DNA of 64,000 bases from PALSA-612 sp963791225. GTDB taxonomy: Bacteria; Actinomycetota; Thermoleophilia; Gaiellales; Gaiellaceae. Within the stretch, counting starts at the first letter, position 1. Each line of letters opens with the position of its first letter. The stretch is taken from positions 1,178,001-1,242,000 of the forward strand of contig CAWBRV010000008.1 in the NCBI GenBank assembly GCA_963791225.1, given 5' to 3'. The translations under genes were made by a program, and so were the position numbers. Below the pieces are notes generated by a model. It did no database searches and had not been told where the DNA came from. It saw only the letters and a list, made by a program, of their open reading frames with translations. Below are positions 1-7,594 of the stretch, in pieces.

Positions 1-1
1 C

Positions 2-586
2 CGCGTCCGCGACAACGACGCGGAAAGCCTGCGCATCGTGCTCGCGCACGGCTTCAAGGAGACCGGTCGCCAGCCGATGGTGGCCGTCGATCCGCAGCGG
101 GCTCCCGCCGCGGGGCGGCCGCCCGGAGGCGTCGAGATCGTCAGCCTCGCCGACCGGCCGGAGCTGGCGCGTGGGGCCTGGGAGGTCGAATGCGAAGCGG
201 TTCAGGATGTTCCGGCACCGGAGCCGCCGACACCCGAATCGTTCGAGCGCTTTGCAGCTGACAACCTGGAAGGCCCGTCCGCGCTTCCGGCAGGGTGTTT
301 CGTCGCGCTCGTCGACGGCGAGGTCGTCGGGCACAGCGGCCTCGCCGCGCTGCCGGTCCCGCCGCACGCCGCCGAGAATCTGTTCACGGGTGTTCGCCGA
401 GCCTGGCGCGGCCGCGGCATCGCCACCGCACTCAAGCAAGCCCAGATCGCCTGGGCGCGCGCCCACGGCTACGAGTGGATCCAGACCGAGAACGACGAGC
501 TCAACACGTCGATGCGCGGGATCAATGCGCGACTCGGCTACGAGCCGGTTGCGGGCTCGATCCTGGTCCGCGGCCCGCTCTCGTAG
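2..586 (+). CDS. GNAT acetyltransferase, C-terminal part (start lies before the window)
   Basis: The reading frame is open from the first bases, and the earliest residues (RVRDNDAESLRIVLAHGF) look like the end of one GNAT domain, so the gene probably encodes a tandem-GNAT protein cut by the window edge. A second GNAT domain follows, with the acetyl-CoA loop VRRAWRGRGIATALK (the RGRGIA part is the pyrophosphate-binding signature) and a typical end NTSMRGINARLGYEP. GNAT proteins transfer an acyl group from acyl-CoA to an amine; the substrate cannot be told. A GTG at 38 is the first start inside the window but is unlikely to be the real one. The gene converges on the leftward GTPase gene. Confidence 0.85.
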   Translation, partial: RVRDNDAESLRIVLAHGFKETGRQPMVAVDPQRAPAAGRPPGGVEIVSLADRPELARGAWEVECEAVQDVPAPEPPTPESFERFAADNLEGPSALPAGCFVALVDGEVVGHSGLAALPVPPHAAENLFTGVRRAWRGRGIATALKQAQIAWARAHGYEWIQTENDELNTSMRGINARLGYEPVAGSILVRGPLS

Positions 587-618
587 CCGACGCCGGGCAA
601 CAGGCCGCCACGGCGCAT

Positions 619-2622
619 TCACATGCGTCGCGCCAGGTGCATCAGGTACTCCCCGAGGTTGAGCGGGTCGGGGGTCGTCCGCCGCCGGGTCGGCGGCTCG
701 CCGGCGACGGGCTTGTAGCCCGCGAAGTCGGATTCGAGCACGCCTTCGCCGCTCGTCAGCGCCGTCAGCTGCCGCTGGAGGTCCTGCTCCCGGGCGGCGG
801 GCAGCTCCGTCTCGAGCCCGGCCAGCTTCCCCTGCAGCGTCGGCGCCTCGGCGCTGGCACCGAGCCGCGCCAGGGCGGCCATGACCGCCCCGATCGTGCT
901 CGTCGGGATCTCCAGGGTGGCACGGACGAGCGGCTCGCAGACGACCACCCGGGCTTGCTGGAGCGCCTGCATGACGACGATCGGCGTCAGCTTTCGGAAG
1001 TCTGCGGGCGGGCTGAGCGGTCCCCGTGTCGCCGCCGGGCCGTCGGGAGAGCTATAGCCGCACCGGTTCATCGTCACCACGCAGTCGGTGACCTGCCAGC
1101 CGTACAGGCCCTCCTGCAGCGCCTGGCGGACGTACCGGCCCATGCTCTCCGCGAAGAACTCGAGCTTCTTGTACGCGTACAGCGGGGCTGTGCGAAAGTC
1201 GACTTGCAGCCGGAACTCGATCCCCGAGCCCTCGGGCGCGGGCTCGATGCGCAGCCCGATCGTGGCGAGAAACGGGTTCGACTCCGCGTGGAGGATCTCG
1301 ACCGCTTCCCCCGTGCCGGTTGGGCGCTCGACGCAGATCGTCGTCGTCTCGTTGAAGCCGACATCCAGGCCGAAGTCGCTCAGGAGCGTCGCCTGGATGA
1401 CCTCCTTCTGCACCTCGCCGTAGAGCGACACGGAGAACTCCTGGCGTGTGTCGTCCTGGCGTACGTCGATGAGCGGGTCCTGCTCGGCAAGCTGCGTGAG
1501 CGCGACGCGGAGCCGGGCCCTGTCGTCGGGGTCGATCGGAGCGACCACCGTCTCCAGCGTCGGCGGTGCGAAGTGATGCGCGGTCGACGCCGTTCGGGTC
1601 TCGCCGATCCGGTCCCCGATCCGGATCTCGCCGAGTCCCCAGAGCTTTCCGATCTCTCCAGCGGACACCGACGGACGCTGGACGGCCGACCCGCGGTCGA
1701 AGACGGCGACGGCGGTCACCTTGTCCTCCGCCTCCAGGCCGAACGTCACGCGGTCCCGCGTCCGCACCGTCCCCGAGAACATCCGGACGTAGGCGATCTT
1801 CTCGCCGCCGCTGCCCCGCTCGATCTTGAAGACCGCGCCCGAGACGGGACCGTCGGCGTCGCCTGCGGCGGCGGGCAGCAGCTCTGCGATCCCGGCCGTC
1901 AGCGACTCCACGCCCGCGCCGGTGATCGCCGAACCGAAGAACACCGGGTGCACCTGCGCCCGCTTCGTCTGCCCGGCGAGCGCCTCGCGGAGCCGGCGCG
2001 CGGAGACTCCCGCCTCGTCCTCGACATACGCGGCGAGGATCCCCTCGTCGCGCTCCGCGAGCACCTCGGCCAGCGCGGCCCGGAAGCCGTCGTCGTCCTC
2101 CCTCCAGGGCGTGAAGCCGGCGTCCCGCGTCCCCAGGCCGTGCGCGAAGCCGACCGGGACGATCGCCGGCGTCAGCCGCTCCGAGATCGCCAGCAGCACG
2201 CGGTCGTCGTCCGCGCCGGGACGGTCGATCTTGTTCACGAACAGGAGCGTGGGAATGCGCAACCGCTGCAGCGCCCTCATCAGGAGGAGCGTCTGCGGCT
2301 GGACGCCCTCGACGGCCGAGATCACCAGCACCGCGCCGTCGAGCACGCTCAGCGCGCGCTCCACCTCGGCGATGAAGTCCGGATGGCCGGGCGTGTCGAT
2401 CAGGTTGACGGCGACGTCGTCGATCGTGAACGCGGCGACCGCAGCCTTGATCGTGATGCCGCGCTGCTGCTCCAGCGCGAGGGAGTCGGTCTGCGTGGTG
2501 CCAGCATCGACGCTGCCGATTTCGTCGATGACGCCGGCTGCATAGAGCAGCCGTTCGGTGAGAGTGGTCTTACCGGCGTCTACGTGCGCCAGGATTCCCA
2601 AGTTGAGCGTTCGTCGCAGCAA
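619..2622 (-). CDS. Ribosomal-protection-type translational GTPase (TetM/OtrA-like)
   Basis: A 667-residue EF-G-like GTPase. G-box motifs are AHVDAGKTTL (G1), QQRGITI (G2), DTPGHPDF (G3) and NKIDRPGA (G4), followed by EF-G-like domains. The length is near the ~640 residues of Tet(M)/Tet(O)/OtrA proteins, which remove tetracycline from the ribosome by GTP hydrolysis, and shorter than EF-G itself (~700). Many actinobacteria carry such paralogues, and resistance cannot be concluded from sequence alone. The start is TTG, because no ATG/GTG lies in frame near the G1 motif; a GGAGG sits about nine bases upstream. A short ORF overlaps this start and could be a leader. No mobile element is adjacent. 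Confidence 0.85.
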   Translation of the reverse strand: MLRRTLNLGILAHVDAGKTTLTERLLYAAGVIDEIGSVDAGTTQTDSLALEQQRGITIKAAVAAFTIDDVAVNLIDTPGHPDFIAEVERALSVLDGAVLVISAVEGVQPQTLLLMRALQRLRIPTLLFVNKIDRPGADDDRVLLAISERLTPAIVPVGFAHGLGTRDAGFTPWREDDDGFRAALAEVLAERDEGILAAYVEDEAGVSARRLREALAGQTKRAQVHPVFFGSAITGAGVESLTAGIAELLPAAAGDADGPVSGAVFKIERGSGGEKIAYVRMFSGTVRTRDRVTFGLEAEDKVTAVAVFDRGSAVQRPSVSAGEIGKLWGLGEIRIGDRIGETRTASTAHHFAPPTLETVVAPIDPDDRARLRVALTQLAEQDPLIDVRQDDTRQEFSVSLYGEVQKEVIQATLLSDFGLDVGFNETTTICVERPTGTGEAVEILHAESNPFLATIGLRIEPAPEGSGIEFRLQVDFRTAPLYAYKKLEFFAESMGRYVRQALQEGLYGWQVTDCVVTMNRCGYSSPDGPAATRGPLSPPADFRKLTPIVVMQALQQARVVVCEPLVRATLEIPTSTIGAVMAALARLGASAEAPTLQGKLAGLETELPAAREQDLQRQLTALTSGEGVLESDFAGYKPVAGEPPTRRRTTPDPLNLGEYLMHLARRM

Positions 2623-2680
2623 GGTTCATACCCTCCGAGGTCATGAAGCTCTTCTCGATGGACATGAACGCTGCGCGCAT
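2570..2680 (-). CDS. Possible 36-aa leader ORF overlapping the GTPase start
   Basis: An ATG ORF, preceded by a GGGAG six bases upstream, begins 58 bases ahead of the GTPase start and runs 53 bases into it in another frame. It encodes MRAAFMSIEKSFMTSEGM followed by a polar tail ending in four arginines. Classical tet(M) genes have a short attenuating leader peptide, so this could be a translational leader, but overlap by chance is also possible in high-GC DNA. Confidence 0.25.
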   Translation of the reverse strand: MRAAFMSIEKSFMTSEGMNLAATNAQLGNPGARRRR

Positions 2681-2845
2681 CACCACTCCCTGGTCGCCGG
2701 CGCGGACGTGCTACAGCAGTGAATCATAGGGCCCCGGCTGGTCTCTGACCAGGATGGTTGCGCCGGTGCGTGTCGCCGACGCGTGGCGCACCGGCCGCGC
2801 GTACCTGTCAGGGTGGTGTCGGTATCCGACAACAAGGGAGTAGTC

Positions 2846-3106
2846 ATGGCTGTACTCATCCGGCACCGCACCGCAGGAATGACCACGTCGCAGTACGACG
2901 AGATCTCACCTCCGCTCGTCGAGAAGCTGAAGGCCCAGCCGGGCTTCATGTACCACGTCGCCTTCATGGACAATGGGGTGTTCACGGTCTCCGAGATCTG
3001 GGAGAGCCAGGAGCAGCACGACCGCTGGTTCGACGAGAACGTCAAGCCGAACGTTCCAGGCATCGAGCAAGAGGTCGTCGAGGTCCACGCCGTCCACAAG
3101 CCCTGA
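2846..3106 (+). CDS. Small antibiotic-biosynthesis-monooxygenase-fold protein
   Basis: An 86-residue protein (MAVLIRHRTAGMTTSQYDEI...) with the length and pattern of the dimeric alpha+beta barrel (ABM/EthD-like) family: an N-terminal beta strand, a helix around YDEISPPLVEKL, then FMYHVAFMDNGVFTVSEIWES and a C-terminal strand VVEVHAVHKP. Members act as small oxygenases, heme-handling proteins or unknown binding proteins; the substrate is unknown. The start ATG at 2846 is preceded by AAGGGAG, a real Shine-Dalgarno sequence. It stands alone and converges on the amidinotransferase gene. Confidence 0.65.
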   Translation: MAVLIRHRTAGMTTSQYDEISPPLVEKLKAQPGFMYHVAFMDNGVFTVSEIWESQEQHDRWFDENVKPNVPGIEQEVVEVHAVHKP

Positions 3107-3131
3107 GGCTGGGAAAGGGCGGGGCGACGTA

Positions 3132-3205
3132 GCAATCTGCGGAAAGCCGTTGTGACAGGCGGGCGGTTCTCACGAGCCGCCCGCTCCGGCCCTGTCGCAG
3201 ATTGC
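3132..3205. terminator. Nested inverted repeat between convergent genes
   Basis: GCGGGCGG (3159-3166) pairs with CCGCCCGC (3177-3184) around a 10-base loop. Outside it GACAGG (3154-3159, sharing G3159 with the inner arm) can pair with CCTGTC (3191-3196), and GCAATCTGCG (3132-3141) with CGCAGATTGC (3196-3205). It lies between two gene ends and probably terminates transcription from both sides; there is no clear T run. Confidence 0.5.
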
Positions 3206-3236
3206 GGAGGCGACGCCTTTTCGCGATTGATCCGAG

Positions 3237-4364
3237 CTATGCGGGTTGGTCTCTGACCAGCTCGAGCGTGGCGCAGTGCAGGCCCGCGATCGCGAACTTC
3301 TGGCTCTCCGAGAAATCGACCTGGATCACGTCGACGCCTGCCTGCTCGAGCCCGGCGACGACCGTCGGCGAGCCCTTGTTGATCACGACCTTGCCCGGCT
3401 CGAGGGTGACGCCGTTCACGGCCAGGTCCCAGTACTCGTCGACCGGCACCTCGACGATCCTGAAGTCGCGCCGGACGAGCTCGCGCACGAAGCCGTAGTT
3501 GACGAGGTGCGGCGAGAGCACCGCGACCCGCTCGGCGGGAACCATCAGCACCATGTCCATGTGGGACGTGCCGATGTTCCCCTGGCCGATCGAGTCGTAC
3601 CAGCCCGGGCTGTGCGCGAGCACGAACTCGATCCCGAGCCCCTCGAGGACGAACTGCAGCTGCCGTAGCCCCTCCTCGTTCGCGACCACGCTCTCGTTGA
3701 AGACGAACGTCTTCGAGTCGAGCCACCGGCCCGCGCCCGGCTCGCAGATGCCGCGCCCGTGGATCGTCAGGTAGACGGGGAGCTGCAGCGCCGCGAACGC
3801 CTTCGCCCAGATCACCTCGCGGCCGCGCTGCCAGGAGCCGAGGCCGTAGCGGTGCATGATCACGCCGCCGCGCACGACGAGCCCCGCGCCTGCCAGCGTA
3901 ACCAGGTTCTTGATGTACCCGTACGTCCCGATCGCAGGCACGGGCGCCTCGACCGAGTGGACGCGGACGCCGTTCGCCCGCAGGACGTCGTAGTACGCGT
4001 CGAACTGGGCCTGGAGCTTGCCCAGGTCGGCATTCCCGGCCGCGGACGAGTAGTAGTACTGCCACTCGTCGGCGTACTCGGGGCGGATCTCGTTCTCCGT
4101 CGGTCGCGACACGAGCACCTCGCGGAGCTTCCCGATTCCCTCTGCGCCCCAGCGCGTGCCCCAGATCTGCTCGACCTCGTCGTAGAAGTCGGTCTCGTGG
4201 AGCATGTAGTTCCGGAGCGGCTTGCCCGCCTCGAACCAGGGCGTCTGCTCGAGCAGCGCCATCTCGTCGTGCCCGGCGGCCGGCCGCGGCGACGAGTACG
4301 AAAGGTCGATCGTCTCGCCGTCTGCGGTGACGACGCGGAACGGAACGTCCTCGCGCGCGCTCAC
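3237..4364 (-). CDS. Amidinotransferase / arginine-deiminase superfamily (pentein) protein
   Basis: A 375-residue protein of the pentein fold. It has a candidate catalytic His-x-Asp in GTSHMDMVLMVP, a likely nucleophilic Cys near the C-terminus in GLHCATLELVRD, and an acidic segment HGRGICEPGAGRWLDSKTFVF. Family members move or hydrolyse amidino groups of arginine and related guanidino compounds through a Cys-amidine intermediate. The classical EGGD arginine-deiminase motif is not seen, so the substrate is open. The GTG start overlaps the stop of the LLM oxidoreductase by 4 bases, so it is the last gene of the leftward operon with the ketopantoate-reductase-like and M24 genes. Confidence 0.75.
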   Translation of the reverse strand: MSAREDVPFRVVTADGETIDLSYSSPRPAAGHDEMALLEQTPWFEAGKPLRNYMLHETDFYDEVEQIWGTRWGAEGIGKLREVLVSRPTENEIRPEYADEWQYYYSSAAGNADLGKLQAQFDAYYDVLRANGVRVHSVEAPVPAIGTYGYIKNLVTLAGAGLVVRGGVIMHRYGLGSWQRGREVIWAKAFAALQLPVYLTIHGRGICEPGAGRWLDSKTFVFNESVVANEEGLRQLQFVLEGLGIEFVLAHSPGWYDSIGQGNIGTSHMDMVLMVPAERVAVLSPHLVNYGFVRELVRRDFRIVEVPVDEYWDLAVNGVTLEPGKVVINKGSPTVVAGLEQAGVDVIQVDFSESQKFAIAGLHCATLELVRDQPA

Positions 4365-5428
4365 GACCCGGCCAGGTCGAGCGTGGCGTCGATCACGCCC
4401 AGGTAGGCCGGGAACGAGAACTCCGGGATCTGCGCGAGCGCGCTGTCCGGGAAGTGGCCCTGGTAGAGCGGGAACCAGACGTCGGGCGGCGACGGGTTCA
4501 GCCCGACCGTCGTCAACCCGGCCGCCCGGTACTCCTCGATCCGGCGGCGCACGTTGTCGGGCGAGCCGGCGATCGTCAGCGCGTCCGCCATCTCGTCGGT
4601 CACGAGCGCGAGCGCGCCCTCGATGTCACCCGCGTCGACCCGCTCCTGGATCGGCGCCACGTCGTAGCCGGCCGCGGCGAAGCTGGACGCGTACTCGGGG
4701 GACGAGCTCTTCGCGGTCGCGAACATCATCACCTGGCCCTTGATCTGCTCGAGCCCGGCGTCGTCCGGCGTGACGATCGTCGGGAAGCCGCACGCGACAT
4801 CGAAGCCTTCGAGCGAGCGTCCCGCCCGCTCCGCGCCGGCCAGCAGGTTCGGCAGCACGCTCTCCCGGACGTACTCGGCCGAATAGCAGTAGCCGAGGAT
4901 CCCGTCCGCGACCTCGCCGGCGAGGCGCGTCATCTGCGGCCCGATCGCCGCCATGTAGATCCGCACCGGCCGCTCGGGCGGCTGCATCTGCAGCTGGAAG
5001 CCCTGAACGGAGAAGATCTCGCCCTCGAACGTCACGTTCTCGCCGGACAGGATCCGGCGCAGGATGGTCACGAACTCGCGCATCGCGCGCACCGGCCGCT
5101 CGTAGCGCTGCCCGTGCCAGCCCTCGACGTAGCCGCGCGCCTGGAGCCCGACCCCCAGGAGCAGGCGCCCGTCCGAGATCTCGTTCAGCGTCGCCGCCTG
5201 CAGGGCCATCGTCACCGGCGAGCGGCTCCAGATGCCGACCACGCCCGTGCCGAGCTCGATGCGCGACGTCTGCGTCGCGACCGCCGTCGCCGGGCCGAAT
5301 GCGTCGCCGAACGTGATCTCCGGGAACCAGGCGGCACGGAAGCCGTGTTCCTCGGCCCGTTTCCCGTAGTCGATCTGGAGACGGGGCGGTAACGCTTCGA
5401 CGAAGACGTCGAGGTTCGGCTCGGTCAC
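4361..5428 (-). CDS. LLM-class flavin/F420-dependent oxidoreductase
   Basis: A 355-residue luciferase-like monooxygenase-fold protein. Diagnostic stretches are GFRAAWFPEITFGDAFGP near the N-terminus, IELGTGVVGIWSRSPVTMALQAATLNEISDGRLLLGVG and the C-terminal AGSPDNVRRRIEEYRAAGL. In actinobacteria such proteins often use coenzyme F420 (methylene-H4MPT-reductase-like) rather than FMN. Reductase or monooxygenase chemistry cannot be told apart here. It lies 36 bases after the M24 gene, has its own -10 box, and is coupled (GTGA overlap) to the amidinotransferase. Confidence 0.85.
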   Translation of the reverse strand: MTEPNLDVFVEALPPRLQIDYGKRAEEHGFRAAWFPEITFGDAFGPATAVATQTSRIELGTGVVGIWSRSPVTMALQAATLNEISDGRLLLGVGLQARGYVEGWHGQRYERPVRAMREFVTILRRILSGENVTFEGEIFSVQGFQLQMQPPERPVRIYMAAIGPQMTRLAGEVADGILGYCYSAEYVRESVLPNLLAGAERAGRSLEGFDVACGFPTIVTPDDAGLEQIKGQVMMFATAKSSSPEYASSFAAAGYDVAPIQERVDAGDIEGALALVTDEMADALTIAGSPDNVRRRIEEYRAAGLTTVGLNPSPPDVWFPLYQGHFPDSALAQIPEFSFPAYLGVIDATLDLAGS

Positions 5429-5441
5429 GGCTACGAGCCTA
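5426..5441 (-). promoter_or_regulatory. -10 box before the LLM oxidoreductase gene
   Basis: On the minus strand TAGGCT (5436-5441) ends 7 bases before the GTG start, suggesting an internal leaderless promoter inside the operon. Confidence 0.5.
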
Positions 5442-5464
5442 GTGCTTTCGGGGATGATGGGCCG

Positions 5465-6610
5465 CTAGACAAGCGACGGCTCCGAGCCGTCGTAGATCCG
5501 GAGCGGCACGTCCGAGAAGGGCACGCCGCCCTCCGCCGTGACGAGCCACGTGTCCTGCATGTACAGGCACGTGCGCTCGTCCTGCGTGAACGCGTGCGGG
5601 TGCATCGAGACGACCATGTTCTCGCGCAGCACGGTCTCGTTGCCCTCGCCGATGCGCGGGTGCTCGATCATCGTCATGCCGATCGAGTGGCCGGTCACGT
5701 GTCCGAGCTGGAAGCCGCGGTCGACGAAGCCCTTCGAGACGGCCCGGTGGACGTCGTGGGCGGTCGCGCCCGCCTTCATCGTCGCCTTCGCCGCCGCGTA
5801 GTACTCGTGGTACGCCTCCATCGCGGCCAGCGTGTCCGCGGACGGCCGGCCCGCGCAGATCGGACGCGAGAACTCGACCCAGTGACCACCCGGCCCGGCG
5901 ACCTCGAGCCCGTAGAGGAGCAGGTCGCCCTGCGCGACACGCGTCTCGGCCGAGGGAAAGCGGAACTCCGGGTAGGCGGCCCCGTCAGGCCCGCCGATGA
6001 TCATGTCCATCGTCGTGCGGTAGCAGCCGGCGGCGGTGAACACCCGCTCGGCTTCGCCCATCAGCTCGGCCTCCGTCTTGCCGAGCTCGTACGCGCGCAG
6101 GACGGCCTCGACGCCGGCCTCGTTGATCCGCATGCCCTCGCGCACCGACTCGAGCTCGGCTTCGGACTTGACCGCCCGGGCCAGGTCGAACTGCTCGTCG
6201 AAGGGGACGAGCTCGGCCGGTCCGTCGGCGAGCGCGCGGTAGTCGCGCACCGCCATCACGTAGTCGAGACCGCTGACACCGACGCGCCGCCACCCCTTGT
6301 CGCGGGCCTGGTCGGCGATCCAGCCGCCCGGGTGCTCGGCGAACACCTGCTCCATCCAGGCCTCGCCGTGGTCGCCGACCCAGCGTGCCTCGCGCGGGAA
6401 CACGATCGCCGGGTCGCCGTCGACCGGAACGACGACGTAGGCGTAGCGGTGGAGGATGCGGAAGCCCGAGAGGTAGCGGACGGCGCCCTCGAAGCCCGTG
6501 TACTCCGAGCCCGAGACGACGACCGCGTCGACGCCGGCCGCCTGCGCCGCCTCGCGAACCGCGGCGTAGCGCTGCTCGATCTCGGCCTGCGACGTCTGCG
6601 TCTGCGTCAT
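5465..6610 (-). CDS. M24 (creatinase/aminopeptidase P-like) protein with altered metal ligands
   Basis: A 381-residue protein starting MTQTQTSQAEIEQRYAAVREAAQ, with the creatinase N-terminal domain followed by the pita-bread domain (GHVTGHSIGMTMIEHPRIGEGNE). In metal-dependent aminopeptidases the ligands are Asp, Asp, His, Glu, Glu. Here the first Asp region reads LLLYGLEVAG and the second HWVEFSR (Glu for Asp). The His is kept (TGHSIG), while the two Glu positions read MVVSMHPHAF (His) and MQDTWLVT (Gln). This looks like the non-peptidase branch (creatinase, ectoine hydrolase and similar C-N hydrolases). The start overlaps the stop of the upstream ketopantoate-reductase-like gene (ATGA). Confidence 0.8.
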   Translation of the reverse strand: MTQTQTSQAEIEQRYAAVREAAQAAGVDAVVVSGSEYTGFEGAVRYLSGFRILHRYAYVVVPVDGDPAIVFPREARWVGDHGEAWMEQVFAEHPGGWIADQARDKGWRRVGVSGLDYVMAVRDYRALADGPAELVPFDEQFDLARAVKSEAELESVREGMRINEAGVEAVLRAYELGKTEAELMGEAERVFTAAGCYRTTMDMIIGGPDGAAYPEFRFPSAETRVAQGDLLLYGLEVAGPGGHWVEFSRPICAGRPSADTLAAMEAYHEYYAAAKATMKAGATAHDVHRAVSKGFVDRGFQLGHVTGHSIGMTMIEHPRIGEGNETVLRENMVVSMHPHAFTQDERTCLYMQDTWLVTAEGGVPFSDVPLRIYDGSEPSLV

Positions 6611-7521
6611 CCGTTGCTCCTCTCCAGTCCCTTGACGAGTGCGGTCAGCGCGCGGTTGAGCGGCGCGTCGACGCCGTGTCGCTCTCCGAAGTCCACGATG
6701 GCGCCGTTGAGGAAGTCGATCTCGGTCTGCCGGCCTGCCTCCACGTCCTGCAGCATCGACGGCTTGTGGTCGTACGCGACCTCCTTGCGCGCGGCGAAGT
6801 CGAACAGCTCCTCGGGAGACATGTCCAGGATGATCCCCTGCGCGTCCGCGACGGCACGGCCCTCGCCCATGACCGCCCAGGCCAGGTCGCGCGTCGGCGG
6901 CTCGGCGACGCGCCCGTGCGTGAGCCCGGTCAGCGCTGCGATCGCGTTCGAGGCAGCGTTGAAGATCAGCTTCCGCCACTGGGCGCCGCGCGCGTCCGCG
7001 AGCGCATGCGTCGGCATACCGCCACGAGTGCATGCGTCGGCGAGCGCCTCGACCTTCTCCATCGGCGCCGGGCTCGGCTCGAACGGCCCGATGTGCGTGT
7101 CACCCTTCGTGTCCCAGCCGACGTGGCCCGGCTCGACGATGTGCCCGGCCGGGAAGGTCGTGCCGCGGATGACCTCGCGGACATGCTTGGCGATCAGCTC
7201 CTCGTTGCCCGCGCCGTTCTGCACCGAGCAGACCGCGCCGTCCCGGAACGCATGAGCCGTGTCGGCCATGGCCCGGTCGGTGTGCATGCTCTTGACGGCG
7301 ACGATCCCGAAGTCGCACGGCGGCAGCTCGTCCGCGCGCGTGGTCGCGTGCATCCGCCCGACGAGCTCGCCGGCGCCGGAGATCCGCAGCCCGTGCTCGT
7401 TGATCGCCTGCACGTGTGCGTCGTCCAGGTCGTACGCCCAGACCTCGACGTCGTCGAGCTGCGCCAGGGCAGCCGCGAACAGGGACCCGACTGCCCCGCA
7501 GCCGACGACACAGACCCTCAC
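6607..7521 (-). CDS. Ketopantoate reductase (ApbA/PanE) family protein, copy 1
   Basis: A 304-residue NADPH-dependent reductase-like protein. The N-terminal Rossmann motif is VRVCVVGCGAVGSLFAAAL, the middle has FGIVAVKSMHTDRA, and the C-terminal helical domain carries WRKLIFNAASNAIAALTG. PanE reduces 2-dehydropantoate, but no pantothenate genes lie nearby and a paralogue sits next door, so another 2-keto or opine-like substrate is likely. I chose the GTG at 7519-7521 because the GAGGGG upstream is then at ideal spacing; a GTG six bases earlier (7527) is possible. It overlaps the M24 start by 4 bases. Confidence 0.8.
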   Translation of the reverse strand: MRVCVVGCGAVGSLFAAALAQLDDVEVWAYDLDDAHVQAINEHGLRISGAGELVGRMHATTRADELPPCDFGIVAVKSMHTDRAMADTAHAFRDGAVCSVQNGAGNEELIAKHVREVIRGTTFPAGHIVEPGHVGWDTKGDTHIGPFEPSPAPMEKVEALADACTRGGMPTHALADARGAQWRKLIFNAASNAIAALTGLTHGRVAEPPTRDLAWAVMGEGRAVADAQGIILDMSPEELFDFAARKEVAYDHKPSMLQDVEAGRQTEIDFLNGAIVDFGERHGVDAPLNRALTALVKGLERSNG

Positions 7522-7546
7522 CGCCACGTCCCCTCGAGCCACGTCG

Positions 7547-7561
7547 CAGGGACAGTCCCTG
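7547..7561. repeat. GGGAC-A-GTCCC palindrome (isolated copy)
   Basis: CAGGGACAGTCCCTG is a perfect palindrome with 7-base arms and a single central base. It lies between the two ketopantoate-reductase-like genes, in the leader of copy 1, and is preceded by ACGTCG. It belongs to the same family as the cluster at 61.6-61.9 kb. Confidence 0.65.
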
Positions 7562-7594
7562 GAACAGAAGCGTCGCAACTCGTCCACAGCCGGC

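Noticed and set aside
619..2622. A tetracycline-resistance island
   Set aside because: There is only one EF-G-like gene, with host-like G+C and no mobile elements; ribosomal-protection paralogues are common in actinobacterial chromosomes and resistance is not shown.
295..2646. 783-codon open frame on the plus strand opposite the GTPase gene
   Set aside because: It is Arg/Ala/Pro-rich with no domain and exists because high-GC codons leave few stops on the other strand; the minus strand encodes an unmistakable GTPase.
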